A stretch of DNA of 64,000 nt from an uncultured Hyphomicrobiales bacterium (GTDB lineage Bacteria > Pseudomonadota > Alphaproteobacteria > Rhizobiales > Beijerinckiaceae). Positions 40,793-49,403 of this stretch are shown one piece after another. Where the stretch lies: assembly GCA_903861645.1 (NCBI GenBank), contig CAIOVE010000079.1, forward strand, positions 16,793 to 80,792, read 5' to 3'. The notes below the pieces were generated by a model. The model was not told where the DNA came from. It saw only the letters and a program-made list of their open reading frames with translations, and did not search any database. Position 1 is the stretch's first letter. Every line of letters starts with the position of its first letter. The position numbers were made by a program, and so were the translations under genes.

Positions 40793-41536
40793 CTAGGCTT
40801 TCGCGGTCGCCACGAGGGTCGCCGCGTCGGTCAACGCCGGCGGGGCGTCGGCGGCGTGCAAGGCCGCGAGGCCGCGGCGCGCGCCATCGAGGAATATCGA
40901 AACGTTCACGCGCATGAACGGCGCGGGTTCCGCGGGCAGGGGAATATGCGCGAGATCCCTGCGCAAATTGAAGAACATGGCGGATGAATGCATCGCCATC
41001 ATCATTTCGAATTCGCCGCGCATGAACGCGCGCGCCTTGAAATCGGGCAGCTTTTCGAGCGCCCGCAACTCGCCGATCACCGGCTTGAAAAGCATCTCCA
41101 TGAGAAAGGCCGAAAGACGCGCGGATATGGGCAAATCCTCGAGCGCGGCACGGCTCGAAAGTCGCACGCCGGACCCATCGGCGAGGGCCGCCATGTTCTC
41201 GTAGAAGGACAGGATGCGATCAACGAGCGGCGCCGACGCGTCGTGGTCGAGAAAGCCGCGGTTGCCTTCCGTGCGCTCGCGGATCACGCGGTCGAAAATG
41301 GCCTCGATGAGCGCTTCCTTGGATGGAAAATATTTGTAGAGCAGCGCCTGGCGCACGCCGATCCGATCGGCGAGATCGCGTGTCGACGCGGCGAATCCGT
41401 GCCGGGCGAAAAATTCGGAGGCCTCCTTGAGAATGACCTCCTTGCGCGCCTCGGCGGGCATGCGCTTGGCGCGTCGACGCATTGGCTCGGGCGCGTTGAC
41501 CGCGCCAACCGGCGACTTGATTGACCTTGGGCTCAT
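40793..41536 (-). CDS. TetR-family transcriptional regulator
   Basis: A 247-residue TetR/AcrR regulator. The helix-turn-helix covers about residues 27-73 (ILKEASEFFARHGFAASTRDLADRIGVRQALLYKYFPSKEALIEAIF in order), followed by a helical ligand domain. The N-terminal 25 residues are basic and proline-containing. The start is ATG 41536; the GTG at 41563 is the alternative. It lies directly before the CoxL-like and UbiD genes on the same strand and probably controls them. An inverted repeat ACGTCT-N4-AGACGT at 41575-41590 lies in its own promoter region, suggesting autoregulation. Confidence 0.88.
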   Translation of the reverse strand: MSPRSIKSPVGAVNAPEPMRRRAKRMPAEARKEVILKEASEFFARHGFAASTRDLADRIGVRQALLYKYFPSKEALIEAIFDRVIRERTEGNRGFLDHDASAPLVDRILSFYENMAALADGSGVRLSSRAALEDLPISARLSAFLMEMLFKPVIGELRALEKLPDFKARAFMRGEFEMMMAMHSSAMFFNLRRDLAHIPLPAEPAPFMRVNVSIFLDGARRGLAALHAADAPPALTDAATLVATAKA

Positions 41537-41574
41537 GAAGACGTTTACCCCTAACGACGACACGTCCGATCAAT

Positions 41575-41590
41575 ACGTCTGAAAAGACGT
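41575..41590. promoter_or_regulatory. Inverted repeat before the tetR gene
   Basis: ACGTCT-GAAA-AGACGT lies 39-54 bases upstream of the tetR start, and another copy of the half-site AGACGTT occurs at 41539-41545. The layout suits a TetR-family autoregulatory operator. Confidence 0.45.
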
Positions 41591-41683
41591 TATGGTATAA
41601 GGGTATAGTATCATCGAAGTTTGACGTCCGCAATCGCCGTTCGTGCAATTGTCCAGACAAATCAATCTATGCGGGTGTCAAGA

Positions 41684-42721
41684 TCAGGGGTCCACGCCGC
41701 CCATCGCCCATGCCTTCAGCAGATGATGAGCAATCGCGAGATGCTGGGGGGCGGTGAAGCCCTCCGGGTGGGTTCCCTCGAACATGGCGCGCGCCTCCGC
41801 GCGGCTGAACCAGCGCGCGTCCTCGAGTTCGGCCTGATCCATTACGATTTCGCTCGACAGCGCGCGGGCGAAACAGCCGATCATCAGGGAAGCGGGAAAA
41901 GGCCAGGGCTGCGACGCGACGAAGCGCACCTCGCCACAGGCGACGCCAGCCTCCTCCATGATTTCCCGCCGCACCGCTTCCTCGATGGTTTCACCCGGCT
42001 CGAGAAAGCCCGCGAGCGCCGAATACATGCCCTTTGGAAAGCGCGGCTGGCGACCCAGCAGGCATCGGTCGCCATCGTGGGCGAGCATGATCACGACGGG
42101 GTCGGTGCGAGGAAAATGCGCCGCCTTGCAGGCCGAACATTCACGCCGCCAGCCGCCCGCCGCCATCGTCGATGGCGCGCCGCAGCAGGAACAGAAACGA
42201 TGCCGCGCGTGCCAGTAGAGAAGGCTTTTCGCGCCACCAAGCAGGGCTGTCGTAGGGCGATCGAACGCGCCCTTCAGCGTCAGGGAGCGCAAATCCTGAA
42301 TACGAAGTTCGTCCCGCCCGGGAATGACGATGACGCGCCGATCCATGAAGCCGGGCTCGCCCGGGATCTCGTCGACGCGCGAGGCCGCGTCGTCGAGAAG
42401 GCTGGCGAACACCGGCCCCGCCGGGTCGCGACCAAGCAGGACGGATTCGCGGACGGGGCCAAGGCCAGCGACCTGCGCCAGCGTGAACCACGGGTCGAGC
42501 GCGTCGCCGCTGGATTTCAGGACGGGCATGTCGCGCGCGACGACCAGCGAGCGGGCGTTCGCCTGCCCGCGCAGCGAGTCGATGAACGCCTGATCGTCGC
42601 GCCGCTCGGAAAGACGATCCAGCGCGAAGCCGGAATATCCAACCTCGGCGGAAATCTCACGAAAGGTCGACGCGCCCGCTGTCATCTGTTCCTCGCGGCT
42701 TTCAAAAGGTTCGCGGACCAT
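41684..42721 (-). CDS. nudC: NAD(+) diphosphatase / RNA-decapping Nudix hydrolase NudC
   Basis: A 345-residue NudC. The zinc-ribbon Cys pairs occur as CSCCG and CSACK near residues 176-196, a complete Nudix box in GFLEPGETIEEAVRREIMEE near 235-254, and the NudC-specific SQPWPFP near 267 downstream. The enzyme splits NADH/NAD+ into NMN and AMP and removes NAD caps from RNA. The ATG at 42721 has GGAA 5 bases before it; the ATG at 42685 with AGGAA is an alternative. It sits 20 bases after the M24 peptidase start region on the opposite side of a short gap, with no obvious metabolic link. Confidence 0.93.
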   Translation of the reverse strand: MVREPFESREEQMTAGASTFREISAEVGYSGFALDRLSERRDDQAFIDSLRGQANARSLVVARDMPVLKSSGDALDPWFTLAQVAGLGPVRESVLLGRDPAGPVFASLLDDAASRVDEIPGEPGFMDRRVIVIPGRDELRIQDLRSLTLKGAFDRPTTALLGGAKSLLYWHARHRFCSCCGAPSTMAAGGWRRECSACKAAHFPRTDPVVIMLAHDGDRCLLGRQPRFPKGMYSALAGFLEPGETIEEAVRREIMEEAGVACGEVRFVASQPWPFPASLMIGCFARALSSEIVMDQAELEDARWFSRAEARAMFEGTHPEGFTAPQHLAIAHHLLKAWAMGGVDP

Positions 42722-42741
42722 AGTCGTTCCGCGCGGCCTCG

Positions 42742-43938
42742 TCAGCCGAGTTCGATGATTTCCTCGGCGAAGGCGTGCATGCGTTCGGGCGCGCCCGTCC
42801 CCAGCAGGAAGTTGTCGCAGATCCAGCTATAGGTGCGCTCCGTCACATAGGTGGGATGGCAGGCGACGACCATGTTCGGCCGCAGGCGCATGGTTTCATC
42901 GGCGCGCACGAGCGGACGCTCGACCATGTCGTAGCCCTGGCTGTGGCAGAACACGCGCTTTTCCTCGGGCCTGCCATTCTTTCGCATGAAGGCGTTGTAT
43001 TCCTCGGCGATCGCCGCGCAGGGCGCGCCGTCGCGCAGCAGGGTCAGCGCGAACTTGCGCGCCTCCAGCACGAAGGCGAATTCGTCCTTCATTTCCTGAT
43101 TTGCCTTGCCGAGCACGAAGGTGCGGCCCAGCTCGGTGTAGAAGCCGCCGGGCCCGCTGTTTTCCAGCAGGATGCAGAACTGGTCGCCGGCGTTGATGAC
43201 GCGATTTTGTTGATGGGGCGGGCCCATGGGCGCGCTGACGCCGACAGGCGCGGACGCGGCCATGTACCAGCCCTGCTCGCTGCCCCACGAGGCGGCGACG
43301 GAGCGGGCGATGGCGACAACCTCCTGATCGCGCAGGCCGGGCCGCAGACGCGCGGCGACCTCCTTCATCATGGCGTCCTGCATCGCGCAGGACTTGCGGA
43401 AACCGGCGATTTCCTCGGCGCTCTTGAGCGCGCGGATTTCATCGACGAGATCGGACGCCTCGACGCAGGTCGCGTTGGCGAGAACGCCGCGCTTGAGACA
43501 GTCGACGAAGGCGTAGGGAAGCTGCGCCGTTCCCACGAGGCCAACCGTGCCGCGCGCGTAGGGCGCGAGCGCCTTCGCCGCGAGTTCCGCGTCGTATTCG
43601 CGCGTATAGGCGACAGGCGTGAAGCTTGGCGAGGACATCACGCGCCTGACGCCGCGGCGCAAGCCATCCGAGCCGCCCGGAAGAATCTGATCGTGGCCGA
43701 ACGGGCCCTGTCCGATCATTGTCATCAGGTCGTCGCGCGGAAAGATCGCCGTCAGCGGATAACCATTCGTGGCGGGAATGTCGGTGAAGTACTTCACGTA
43801 GCCGCCCATGAAATCGTTGTTGTTCTGCATGACGAGAACATCGATTCCGCGCGCCGCCATGGCGGCGCGCACGGCGGCCCAGCGGCGTTCAAGCTCGGCG
43901 GTCGAAATCGGTGAGTTGACGCGGTCGTTGGCGTTCAT
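42742..43938 (-). CDS. M24-family Xaa-Pro peptidase / creatinase-fold protein
   Basis: A 398-residue protein with a creatinase-type N-terminal domain (about 1-150) and a pita-bread C-terminal domain (about 170-398). This family includes Xaa-Pro aminopeptidase, creatinase and DmdA-like enzymes. Several usual metal ligands are hard to place: the normal D-x-G and D-x-H positions are occupied by ILLENSGPGG near residue 255, and CHSQGYDM and VACHPTYV follow later. It may be one of the family members that have lost dinuclear metal binding, like creatinase itself. It overlaps the dehydrogenase stop by ATGA at 43935-43938, so the two are translated together. Confidence 0.8.
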   Translation of the reverse strand: MNANDRVNSPISTAELERRWAAVRAAMAARGIDVLVMQNNNDFMGGYVKYFTDIPATNGYPLTAIFPRDDLMTMIGQGPFGHDQILPGGSDGLRRGVRRVMSSPSFTPVAYTREYDAELAAKALAPYARGTVGLVGTAQLPYAFVDCLKRGVLANATCVEASDLVDEIRALKSAEEIAGFRKSCAMQDAMMKEVAARLRPGLRDQEVVAIARSVAASWGSEQGWYMAASAPVGVSAPMGPPHQQNRVINAGDQFCILLENSGPGGFYTELGRTFVLGKANQEMKDEFAFVLEARKFALTLLRDGAPCAAIAEEYNAFMRKNGRPEEKRVFCHSQGYDMVERPLVRADETMRLRPNMVVACHPTYVTERTYSWICDNFLLGTGAPERMHAFAEEIIELG

Positions 43939-44909
43939 GTCGTTTCCTGCGTGTTGACGAGATTGATCATGTTGGCGATGTCGCCGGCGAGATAGCGGCG
44001 CATGTTTTCCTCGACCGTCGGCAAGGCGAGGTCGGGATATTCGACGAAGAACCCGCCGAGATGCGCCGTCACGAGAACGTTTTTCATGTCGTAAAGCGGA
44101 TGGCCCGAGGGCAAGGGCTCCGTGTCGAACACGTCGAGCGCGGCGGCGGCGACGCGGCCATCGCGCAAGGCTTGCATCAGCGCCTCCTCGTCGACGACGC
44201 CGCCGCGCGCGAGATTGGTGAAGAACACGCCGGGCTTCATCGCGGCCAGCGCCGAGGCGTCGATCATGCGATGATTTTTCGGCGTGTGTGGCGCGAGCAG
44301 CACGACATGATCGCCAAGCGCGAGGGCTTCATGCAGCCGCGTCGTGGGCTCCATCGCGTCAAAGCCCGGCGCTGGCCGCGGCGCGCCGGTGACGCCGATG
44401 ACCGTCATGCCGAAGGCCTTGCACAGCGGCGCGAGCGCCACGGCGATAAGGCCGACGCCGACGATGACGACCGTCTTGCCGGCCAGCACGCGCGAGGGCC
44501 AACGCTCCCAACGATGCGCGTCCTGATTGCGAACGCTGCGTGGGATGTCGCGCGCCAACGCGAGCATGGCCGCGATGGCGGCCTCGGCGACGGGCGCCCC
44601 GTGAATGCCGCGCATGTTGGTCAGCAGCGTGCCGGGTCGAAACGATGGTTGATCGGCGATGCCGTCGACGCCCGAGCCGAGCGCCTGCACCCACTTCAGA
44701 CCGCGCGCCTTGGCGAAAACATGATCGGCCATCATGGGGCCGAAGGTGACGAGCACTTCCGCGTCGGCGATGAAGGGATCGACCTTTTCGTGATTGTCGA
44801 CGAGATCGACCTTCAACGTTGGAAATGTCGCGCGCAGATGGTTCGCGTAGCGCTCGCGAATGGGCGGCGGCAGCGTCAGCGCGACAAGTACGTTCGTCAT
44901 TCCATTCAT
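43935..44909 (-). CDS. D-2-hydroxyacid dehydrogenase
   Basis: A 324-residue NAD-dependent dehydrogenase of the D-isomer-specific 2-hydroxyacid family. The nucleotide-binding loop reads GVGLIAVALA near residue 150, so the last glycine of the usual GxGxxG is Ala. Catalytic Arg is in NLARGGVVDE near 233, Glu in DVFDTEP near 260 and His in TAHLGG near 282. It would reduce a 2-keto acid or oxidise a D-hydroxy acid. An ATG at 44900 (MTNVLVAL) is an alternative start. It is coupled by ATGA to the M24 protein, which suggests a shared pathway. Confidence 0.87.
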   Translation of the reverse strand: MNGMTNVLVALTLPPPIRERYANHLRATFPTLKVDLVDNHEKVDPFIADAEVLVTFGPMMADHVFAKARGLKWVQALGSGVDGIADQPSFRPGTLLTNMRGIHGAPVAEAAIAAMLALARDIPRSVRNQDAHRWERWPSRVLAGKTVVIVGVGLIAVALAPLCKAFGMTVIGVTGAPRPAPGFDAMEPTTRLHEALALGDHVVLLAPHTPKNHRMIDASALAAMKPGVFFTNLARGGVVDEEALMQALRDGRVAAAALDVFDTEPLPSGHPLYDMKNVLVTAHLGGFFVEYPDLALPTVEENMRRYLAGDIANMINLVNTQETT

Positions 44910-45294
44910 TCCGGAAGCGATTCAACGGCCTGTTTCACGCCGTTCCCCCGATTTCATTGTAAACCAGCCGGGCTTCGCGCGCTAGGGCGACGGCTGTCAT
45001 GGTTCCGCCTTCGCTGGAACATGGCAAATGCCCCCGGCGCGGGGCTTTGTTCACGGTTTGATTCAAAAATGTGTCGCCCGCGCCACAAGCATCTGGGGAA
45101 AACAGGCTTGACGCCGCGCCGACTCTTGCGCGCGATTCGGCGGCTAGTGTAGCGTTTCTTCGTCGGCAACGACATTTCGTGCGGCGGACCCTTCGTAGAG
45201 CGTGGCGCAATCGACGACGACGGACAACCGTCGCTGCGTGCGCATGACGATTCCATGGGGGCTCGCGCGCCAACAGTGAACCGAGGGCGACGGA
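44910..45294. other. 385-base intergenic region upstream of gcrA
   Basis: This is the only gap above 300 bases. No open frame looks coding. Five GANTC sites occur at 44919, 45060, 45121, 45134 and 45249, with a sixth at 45314 inside gcrA; about one would be expected at this base composition. TTGACG at 45108-45113 resembles a -35 box, but no well-spaced -10 was found. The right end carries the gcrA leader. The left end holds the promoter for the leftward dehydrogenase-peptidase pair. Confidence 0.55.
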
Positions 45295-45849
45295 ATGTCC
45301 TGGACGGATGAGCGAGTCGAGACACTCAAAAGAATGTGGCTGGATGGCAAGAGCGCCAGCCATATCGCCAACGAACTCGCCAATGGCATCACGCGCAACG
45401 CGGTGATCGGCAAGGTGCATCGCCTTGGCCTGTCCGGGCGCGCGAAGGCGCCGAACATGCCCGCGCCGCGCGCGCGTCCGCCAAAGCCCGCGACGAGCGC
45501 CAATCCGAACCGTCCCGCGATGCGCGGCGGTTCCGGCGGCGGCGGCCCCGTGTCGCGCGGGGCGACGGCGCTGGCCTACATGCCGGAAGCCGATATCGCG
45601 CCGACGCCGCGGCCGATCGAGGATGTCGTCATCCCCATGTCGGAGCGCGTGACGATCCTCGAATTGCGCGAGACCATGTGCCGCTGGCCGCTGGGCGATC
45701 CCACGACGCCGGAGTTTCGTTACTGTGGCGCGACGTCGCCGGTTGGCGTCTCCTATTGCGCGTCGCACGCGCGCATCGCCTATCAGCCCGTGCAGGATCG
45801 ACGGCGCGAGCGTGACCGCGAGCGACGCGCGCTTTTGCGGCAGGCCTGA
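45295..45849 (+). CDS. gcrA: GcrA-type cell-cycle regulator
   Basis: A 184-residue GcrA protein. The N-terminal helix-turn-helix domain runs from WTDERVETLKRMWLDGKSAS to AVIGKVHRLGLSGR (residues 3-48). A flexible Pro/Ala/Gly-rich linker covers about 50-105. The C-terminal domain contains CRWPLGDP and a cysteine-histidine cluster (RYCGATSPVGVSYCASH) near 128-162. GcrA associates with sigma-70 RNA polymerase and responds to methylated GANTC at cell-cycle promoters in Caulobacter and relatives. It is a single gene with a terminator directly after it. Six GANTC sites lie in and before its start, consistent with control by the methylation state. Confidence 0.95.
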   Translation: MSWTDERVETLKRMWLDGKSASHIANELANGITRNAVIGKVHRLGLSGRAKAPNMPAPRARPPKPATSANPNRPAMRGGSGGGGPVSRGATALAYMPEADIAPTPRPIEDVVIPMSERVTILELRETMCRWPLGDPTTPEFRYCGATSPVGVSYCASHARIAYQPVQDRRRERDRERRALLRQA

Positions 45850-45860
45850 GTTTTCCAAAC

Positions 45861-45880
45861 CGCCCGGCCAGCGCCGGGCG
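45861..45880 (+). terminator. Intrinsic terminator after gcrA
   Basis: An 8-base GC-rich stem (CGCCCGGC with GCCGGGCG) around loop CAGC begins 12 bases after the gcrA stop and is followed by ATTTTGTTT. Confidence 0.85.
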
Positions 45881-46045
45881 ATTTTGTTTCCACCACCCGC
45901 GCCGCGCGCCGACATCGGATCACGGCGACAATCGCCGCGTCATCTCGTCCTTTTGACCTCGGGAATGGCGCGAGGTTAAGTAGGACGTGTCGTCGCGTGG
46001 ATCGCGCGGCGCGTGGGTCATGAGCCCGCCGCGACAGGGGTGGAA

Positions 46046-46813
46046 ATGCGTCAATCCGAAATCGATGTTCTCGGCGCGCGCGTTCGCGTGCTGGAAGTGG
46101 GCGAAGGCGCCCCGCTGCTGTGGCTGCATGGGCCGGAAGGACCGAGAGCCGAGCCGCTGCTGACCGAACTCGCCAAGGGCTACCGCGTGATCGCGCCGGA
46201 ACTGCCGGGCTTCGGGCGTTGCCCCACGCCGTCGTGGATGATGAGTGTCGCGGATGTCGCCTATTTCTGTCTCGATCTCGTCGACGCGCTGAAACTCGGT
46301 CGACCGTTTCTCGCGGGACATTCCATCGGCGGCTGGGTCGCCGCCGACATGGCGATCAAGCGACCGGATTTGTTCCCCGCGCTGGCGCTGGTCGCGCCGA
46401 TGGGCGCGCAGGCGAGCGCTCCTGGCGTCGACATCTTCGCCATCTCGCCCGATGAGGCCATTGGCGCGCAGTTTCACGATCCGGCGCTCGCGCGCGATGT
46501 AATCGCCGCGCGCGCGGACGAGGAAATCGACATCGGCCTGCAAAATCGCACGGGCCTCGCGCGGCTCGGCTGGACCCCGCGCTTCGCGGATCTTCAACTG
46601 CCCCGCTGGCTGCATCGGGTTCGGGCGCGCACGCTCGTCGTCTGGGGCGAGGAGGATCGCATCGTTCCCGTCGACGCGCACGCGGTCTTCGCGCGCGAAA
46701 TTCCCGGCGCGAAAGTGGCGTTGTTGCCGGATTGCGGCCACGCGGTTCCCGTCGAGCGCGGCGTCGAGGCGGCCGCGATCATTTCGTCGTTTCTCGCGGG
46801 AGCGCGCGCATGA
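46046..46813 (+). CDS. Alpha/beta hydrolase
   Basis: A 255-residue alpha/beta-hydrolase-fold protein. The nucleophile Ser is in AGHSIGGW near residues 91-98, the acid Asp in GEEDRIVP near 204-211 and the His in DCGHAVPVE near 231-239. The oxyanion-hole region reads LWLHGPEGPR near 25. The ATG at 46046 has AGGGG 5 bases before it; a GTG at 46013 is the alternative. Its stop overlaps the ATG of the luciferase-like monooxygenase (46810-46813), so the two are made together. In some pathways such hydrolases cleave the products of flavin monooxygenases; that pairing is the best hint here. Confidence 0.84.
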   Translation: MRQSEIDVLGARVRVLEVGEGAPLLWLHGPEGPRAEPLLTELAKGYRVIAPELPGFGRCPTPSWMMSVADVAYFCLDLVDALKLGRPFLAGHSIGGWVAADMAIKRPDLFPALALVAPMGAQASAPGVDIFAISPDEAIGAQFHDPALARDVIAARADEEIDIGLQNRTGLARLGWTPRFADLQLPRWLHRVRARTLVVWGEEDRIVPVDAHAVFAREIPGAKVALLPDCGHAVPVERGVEAAAIISSFLAGARA

Positions 46814-47991
46814 AGGTCTATTTCTTTCATCTCATGCCCTATGCCGATCTCGATCTGTCGCAGGTCGACAAGCATGGCGGCGCCTGGGTGACGCTGCCGA
46901 ACACGAATTTCGATTCCGGCAAGGGTCGCGCGCTTTACGAGCGCTACATCGGCGAGCTTGAACTCGCCGACCAGCTTGGTTTCGATGGCGTCTGCGTCAA
47001 CGAGCATCATCAGACCGCCTATGGGTTGATGCCGGCGCCCAATCTCATCGCCGCCGGCCTGGCGCGCACGACCAAGCAGGCGAAAATTTGCGTGCTCGGC
47101 CGCGCGCTGCCGCTCGTCAATAATCCGATGATGATCGCCGAGGAATTCGCCATGCTCGATCATCTGAGCAATGGCCGGCTCATCGCCGGGTTCGTGCGCG
47201 GCATCGGCACGGAGTATTTCTCCAACAGCGTCAATCCGACCTTCTCGCACGAGCGGTTTCAGGAGGCGCATGATCTCATCCTCCGGGCGTGGACCGAGCC
47301 GGGCCCGTTCAGCTTCCGCGGCAAGCACTACCAGTTCGATTACGTGAACCTCTGGCCACGACCGGTGCAGACGCCGCGGCCGCCCGTGTGGATTCCCTCT
47401 CAAGGCAGCGCCGAAACCGTGCTTTGGGCGGCGGCGAAGGAACGGCGCTATACTTATTTGCAGACGTTCAGCCCTTTTCCGCAGGCGCTCAAGGCGTTCC
47501 GCGGGTATCGCGACGCGGCGCTGGCGGAGGGTTACGAGGCCGAGCCCTCGCAGATGGGCTGGGCCGTGCCGACCTACGTGGCGGAAACCGACGAGCAGGC
47601 GCGCCGCGAACTCGCGCCGCACATCGAGGCCTTCTTCAACAAGTTCATCAAGTTCCCGTCGCTCGAAATGCGGCTGCCGCCGGGCTATTCGTCGATCGCC
47701 TCGACCAAGGCGCTGATGGTCGCCAAGTTCCAGGCGCGCGCCAACGCCACCATCGACAAGTTGATCGAGCAGGGCATCATCGTTTGCGGCAGTCCGAAAA
47801 CCGTTTACGAACGCATCGCCTATTGCCAGCGCGAGATGGGTTTTGGCCATCTGATGGCGATGTTGCAGATCGGTTCGCAACCCGCCGAAATGACCAACCG
47901 CAGCATGCGGCTGTTCGCCGACGAGGTCATGCCGCGGCTGAAGGCACACGACGACGCGGATTCCCGCGCGCGCGTCGCGTCGGTTCCGTAG
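46810..47991 (+). CDS. LLM-class flavin-dependent monooxygenase
   Basis: A 393-residue bacterial-luciferase-like protein. The barrel opens with MKVYFFHLMPY, and the NEHHQTAYGLMPAPNLIAAGLA region near residues 62-82 is typical of the limonene-monooxygenase / alkanal-monooxygenase-like branch. Such enzymes use reduced FMN supplied by a separate reductase to insert oxygen. It overlaps the hydrolase by ATGA and meets the convergent second LLM monooxygenase with a two-base gap. The substrate is unknown, and no flavin reductase gene is nearby. Confidence 0.88.
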   Translation: MKVYFFHLMPYADLDLSQVDKHGGAWVTLPNTNFDSGKGRALYERYIGELELADQLGFDGVCVNEHHQTAYGLMPAPNLIAAGLARTTKQAKICVLGRALPLVNNPMMIAEEFAMLDHLSNGRLIAGFVRGIGTEYFSNSVNPTFSHERFQEAHDLILRAWTEPGPFSFRGKHYQFDYVNLWPRPVQTPRPPVWIPSQGSAETVLWAAAKERRYTYLQTFSPFPQALKAFRGYRDAALAEGYEAEPSQMGWAVPTYVAETDEQARRELAPHIEAFFNKFIKFPSLEMRLPPGYSSIASTKALMVAKFQARANATIDKLIEQGIIVCGSPKTVYERIAYCQREMGFGHLMAMLQIGSQPAEMTNRSMRLFADEVMPRLKAHDDADSRARVASVP

Positions 47992-47993
47992 GT

Positions 47994-49334
47994 TCAACCC
48001 GTCGCGCGACCGGGGAAAAACCGGTTCTCCGGGCGCGGCAGGCCGAGGTTTTCGCGCAGGGTGGCGCCTTCGTATTCGCGGCGGAAGATGCCGCGGCGTT
48101 GCAGTTCCGGCACCACCTTGTCGACGAAATCGTCGAGGCCCGCCGGCAGATAGGGAAACTGGATGGTGAAGCCGTCCGATCCCTCGGTCAGCAGCCATTC
48201 CTCCATCGTATCGGCGATGCTCGCGGGCGTTCCGACCATGGACAGGCCGGTATGGCCGCCCACGCGCTGGGCCAGTTGGCGCACCGTGAGGTTTTCCCGT
48301 TTGGCGAGTTCGATGGTGCGTTCGCGCGCCGTCTTGCTCGCGTTCGTCTCGGGAATGTCCGGTAGGGGTCCGTCGAGTTCGAATTTGGAGGCGTCGACGC
48401 CGAGCGCGATGGACAAGGAGGCGACGCCGCTGTCCTCGTGCACGAAGGTGTCGAGCAGGGCGCGCTTGCGGCGAGCTTCATCGATTGTGTCGCCGACGAC
48501 CACGAGGCAGGCGGGCAGGATCTTTATGTAGGTGGTATCGCGGCCCACCGCCCGCATGCGGTTCTTGACGTCGGCGTAGAACTTGCGGCCGGCCTCGATG
48601 GTCGGTTGCGACGTGAAAACGAGTTCCGCTGTTTCGGCGGCCAGTTGGCGACCCGGCTCGGAGGCGCCGGCTTGCACGATCACGGGCCACCCCTGCACGG
48701 GGCGCGCGATGTTCAGCGGGCCGCGCACGTCGAGAAACTCGCCGTGGTGGTCGAGCACATGCAGCTTGTCGGGATCGAAGAAAATTCCACTCTCGACGTC
48801 GCGGATCAGCGCGTCGTCCGCCCAGCTGTCCCACAGTCCGGTCACGACATCGTAAAACTCGCGCGCGCGACGATAGCGCACGGCATGGTCCATCTGTTCC
48901 TTCATGCCGAAGTTCAGCGCGGCGTCGGGATTCGACGTGGTTACGATGTTCCACGCCGCGCGGCCGCCGCTGATGTGGTCTAGCGAGGCGAAGCGACGGG
49001 CGATGTGATAGGGCGCGTCGAATGTCGTGGAGGCGGTGGCGGCGAGGCCTATGCGCTGCGTCGATACCGCGAGCGCCGACAGCAGCGTGAAGGGTTCGAA
49101 GGATGTCGCTGTATGGCTGCGGCGCAGCGATTTGAAGGGCATGTTCAGCACGGCCATGTGGTCGGCCATGAAGAATGTGTCGAACTTGCCGGCCTCGAGC
49201 TTGCGCGCGAGCTGCTGGAGTTTCTGGAAATTGAAATTCACGTCCGGCCAGGCGCCGGGGTAGCGCCAGGCGCCGGTGTGGATGGTCGCCGGACGCATGA
49301 AGGCGCCCAGATGCAATTGCTTTTTCGACGACAT
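47994..49334 (-). CDS. NtaA/SnaA/DszA-family flavin monooxygenase
   Basis: A 446-residue luciferase-fold enzyme of the nitrilotriacetate / dibenzothiophene-sulfone monooxygenase group. Signs are the N-terminal LHLGAFMRPATIHTGAWR, the TTFDAPYHIARRFASLDHISGGRAAWNIVTTS stretch near 105-135 in consecutive blocks, and the C-terminal FTIQFPYLPAGLDDFVD near 405. Members oxidise organosulfur, aminopolycarboxylate or pyrimidine compounds with reduced FMN. The ATG at 49334 follows GAGGG by 9 bases and is preferred to the codon at 49352. It is convergent with the LLM enzyme at 46810. The substrate cannot be told from sequence. Confidence 0.88.
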   Translation of the reverse strand: MSSKKQLHLGAFMRPATIHTGAWRYPGAWPDVNFNFQKLQQLARKLEAGKFDTFFMADHMAVLNMPFKSLRRSHTATSFEPFTLLSALAVSTQRIGLAATASTTFDAPYHIARRFASLDHISGGRAAWNIVTTSNPDAALNFGMKEQMDHAVRYRRAREFYDVVTGLWDSWADDALIRDVESGIFFDPDKLHVLDHHGEFLDVRGPLNIARPVQGWPVIVQAGASEPGRQLAAETAELVFTSQPTIEAGRKFYADVKNRMRAVGRDTTYIKILPACLVVVGDTIDEARRKRALLDTFVHEDSGVASLSIALGVDASKFELDGPLPDIPETNASKTARERTIELAKRENLTVRQLAQRVGGHTGLSMVGTPASIADTMEEWLLTEGSDGFTIQFPYLPAGLDDFVDKVVPELQRRGIFRREYEGATLRENLGLPRPENRFFPGRATG

Positions 49335-49403
49335 GAAAACCGACCCTCGCAAGGTGGCGACGGGCTCATTCTGGCGCGTTATCCGCCGCCGCGCCAGCGT
49401 TGG

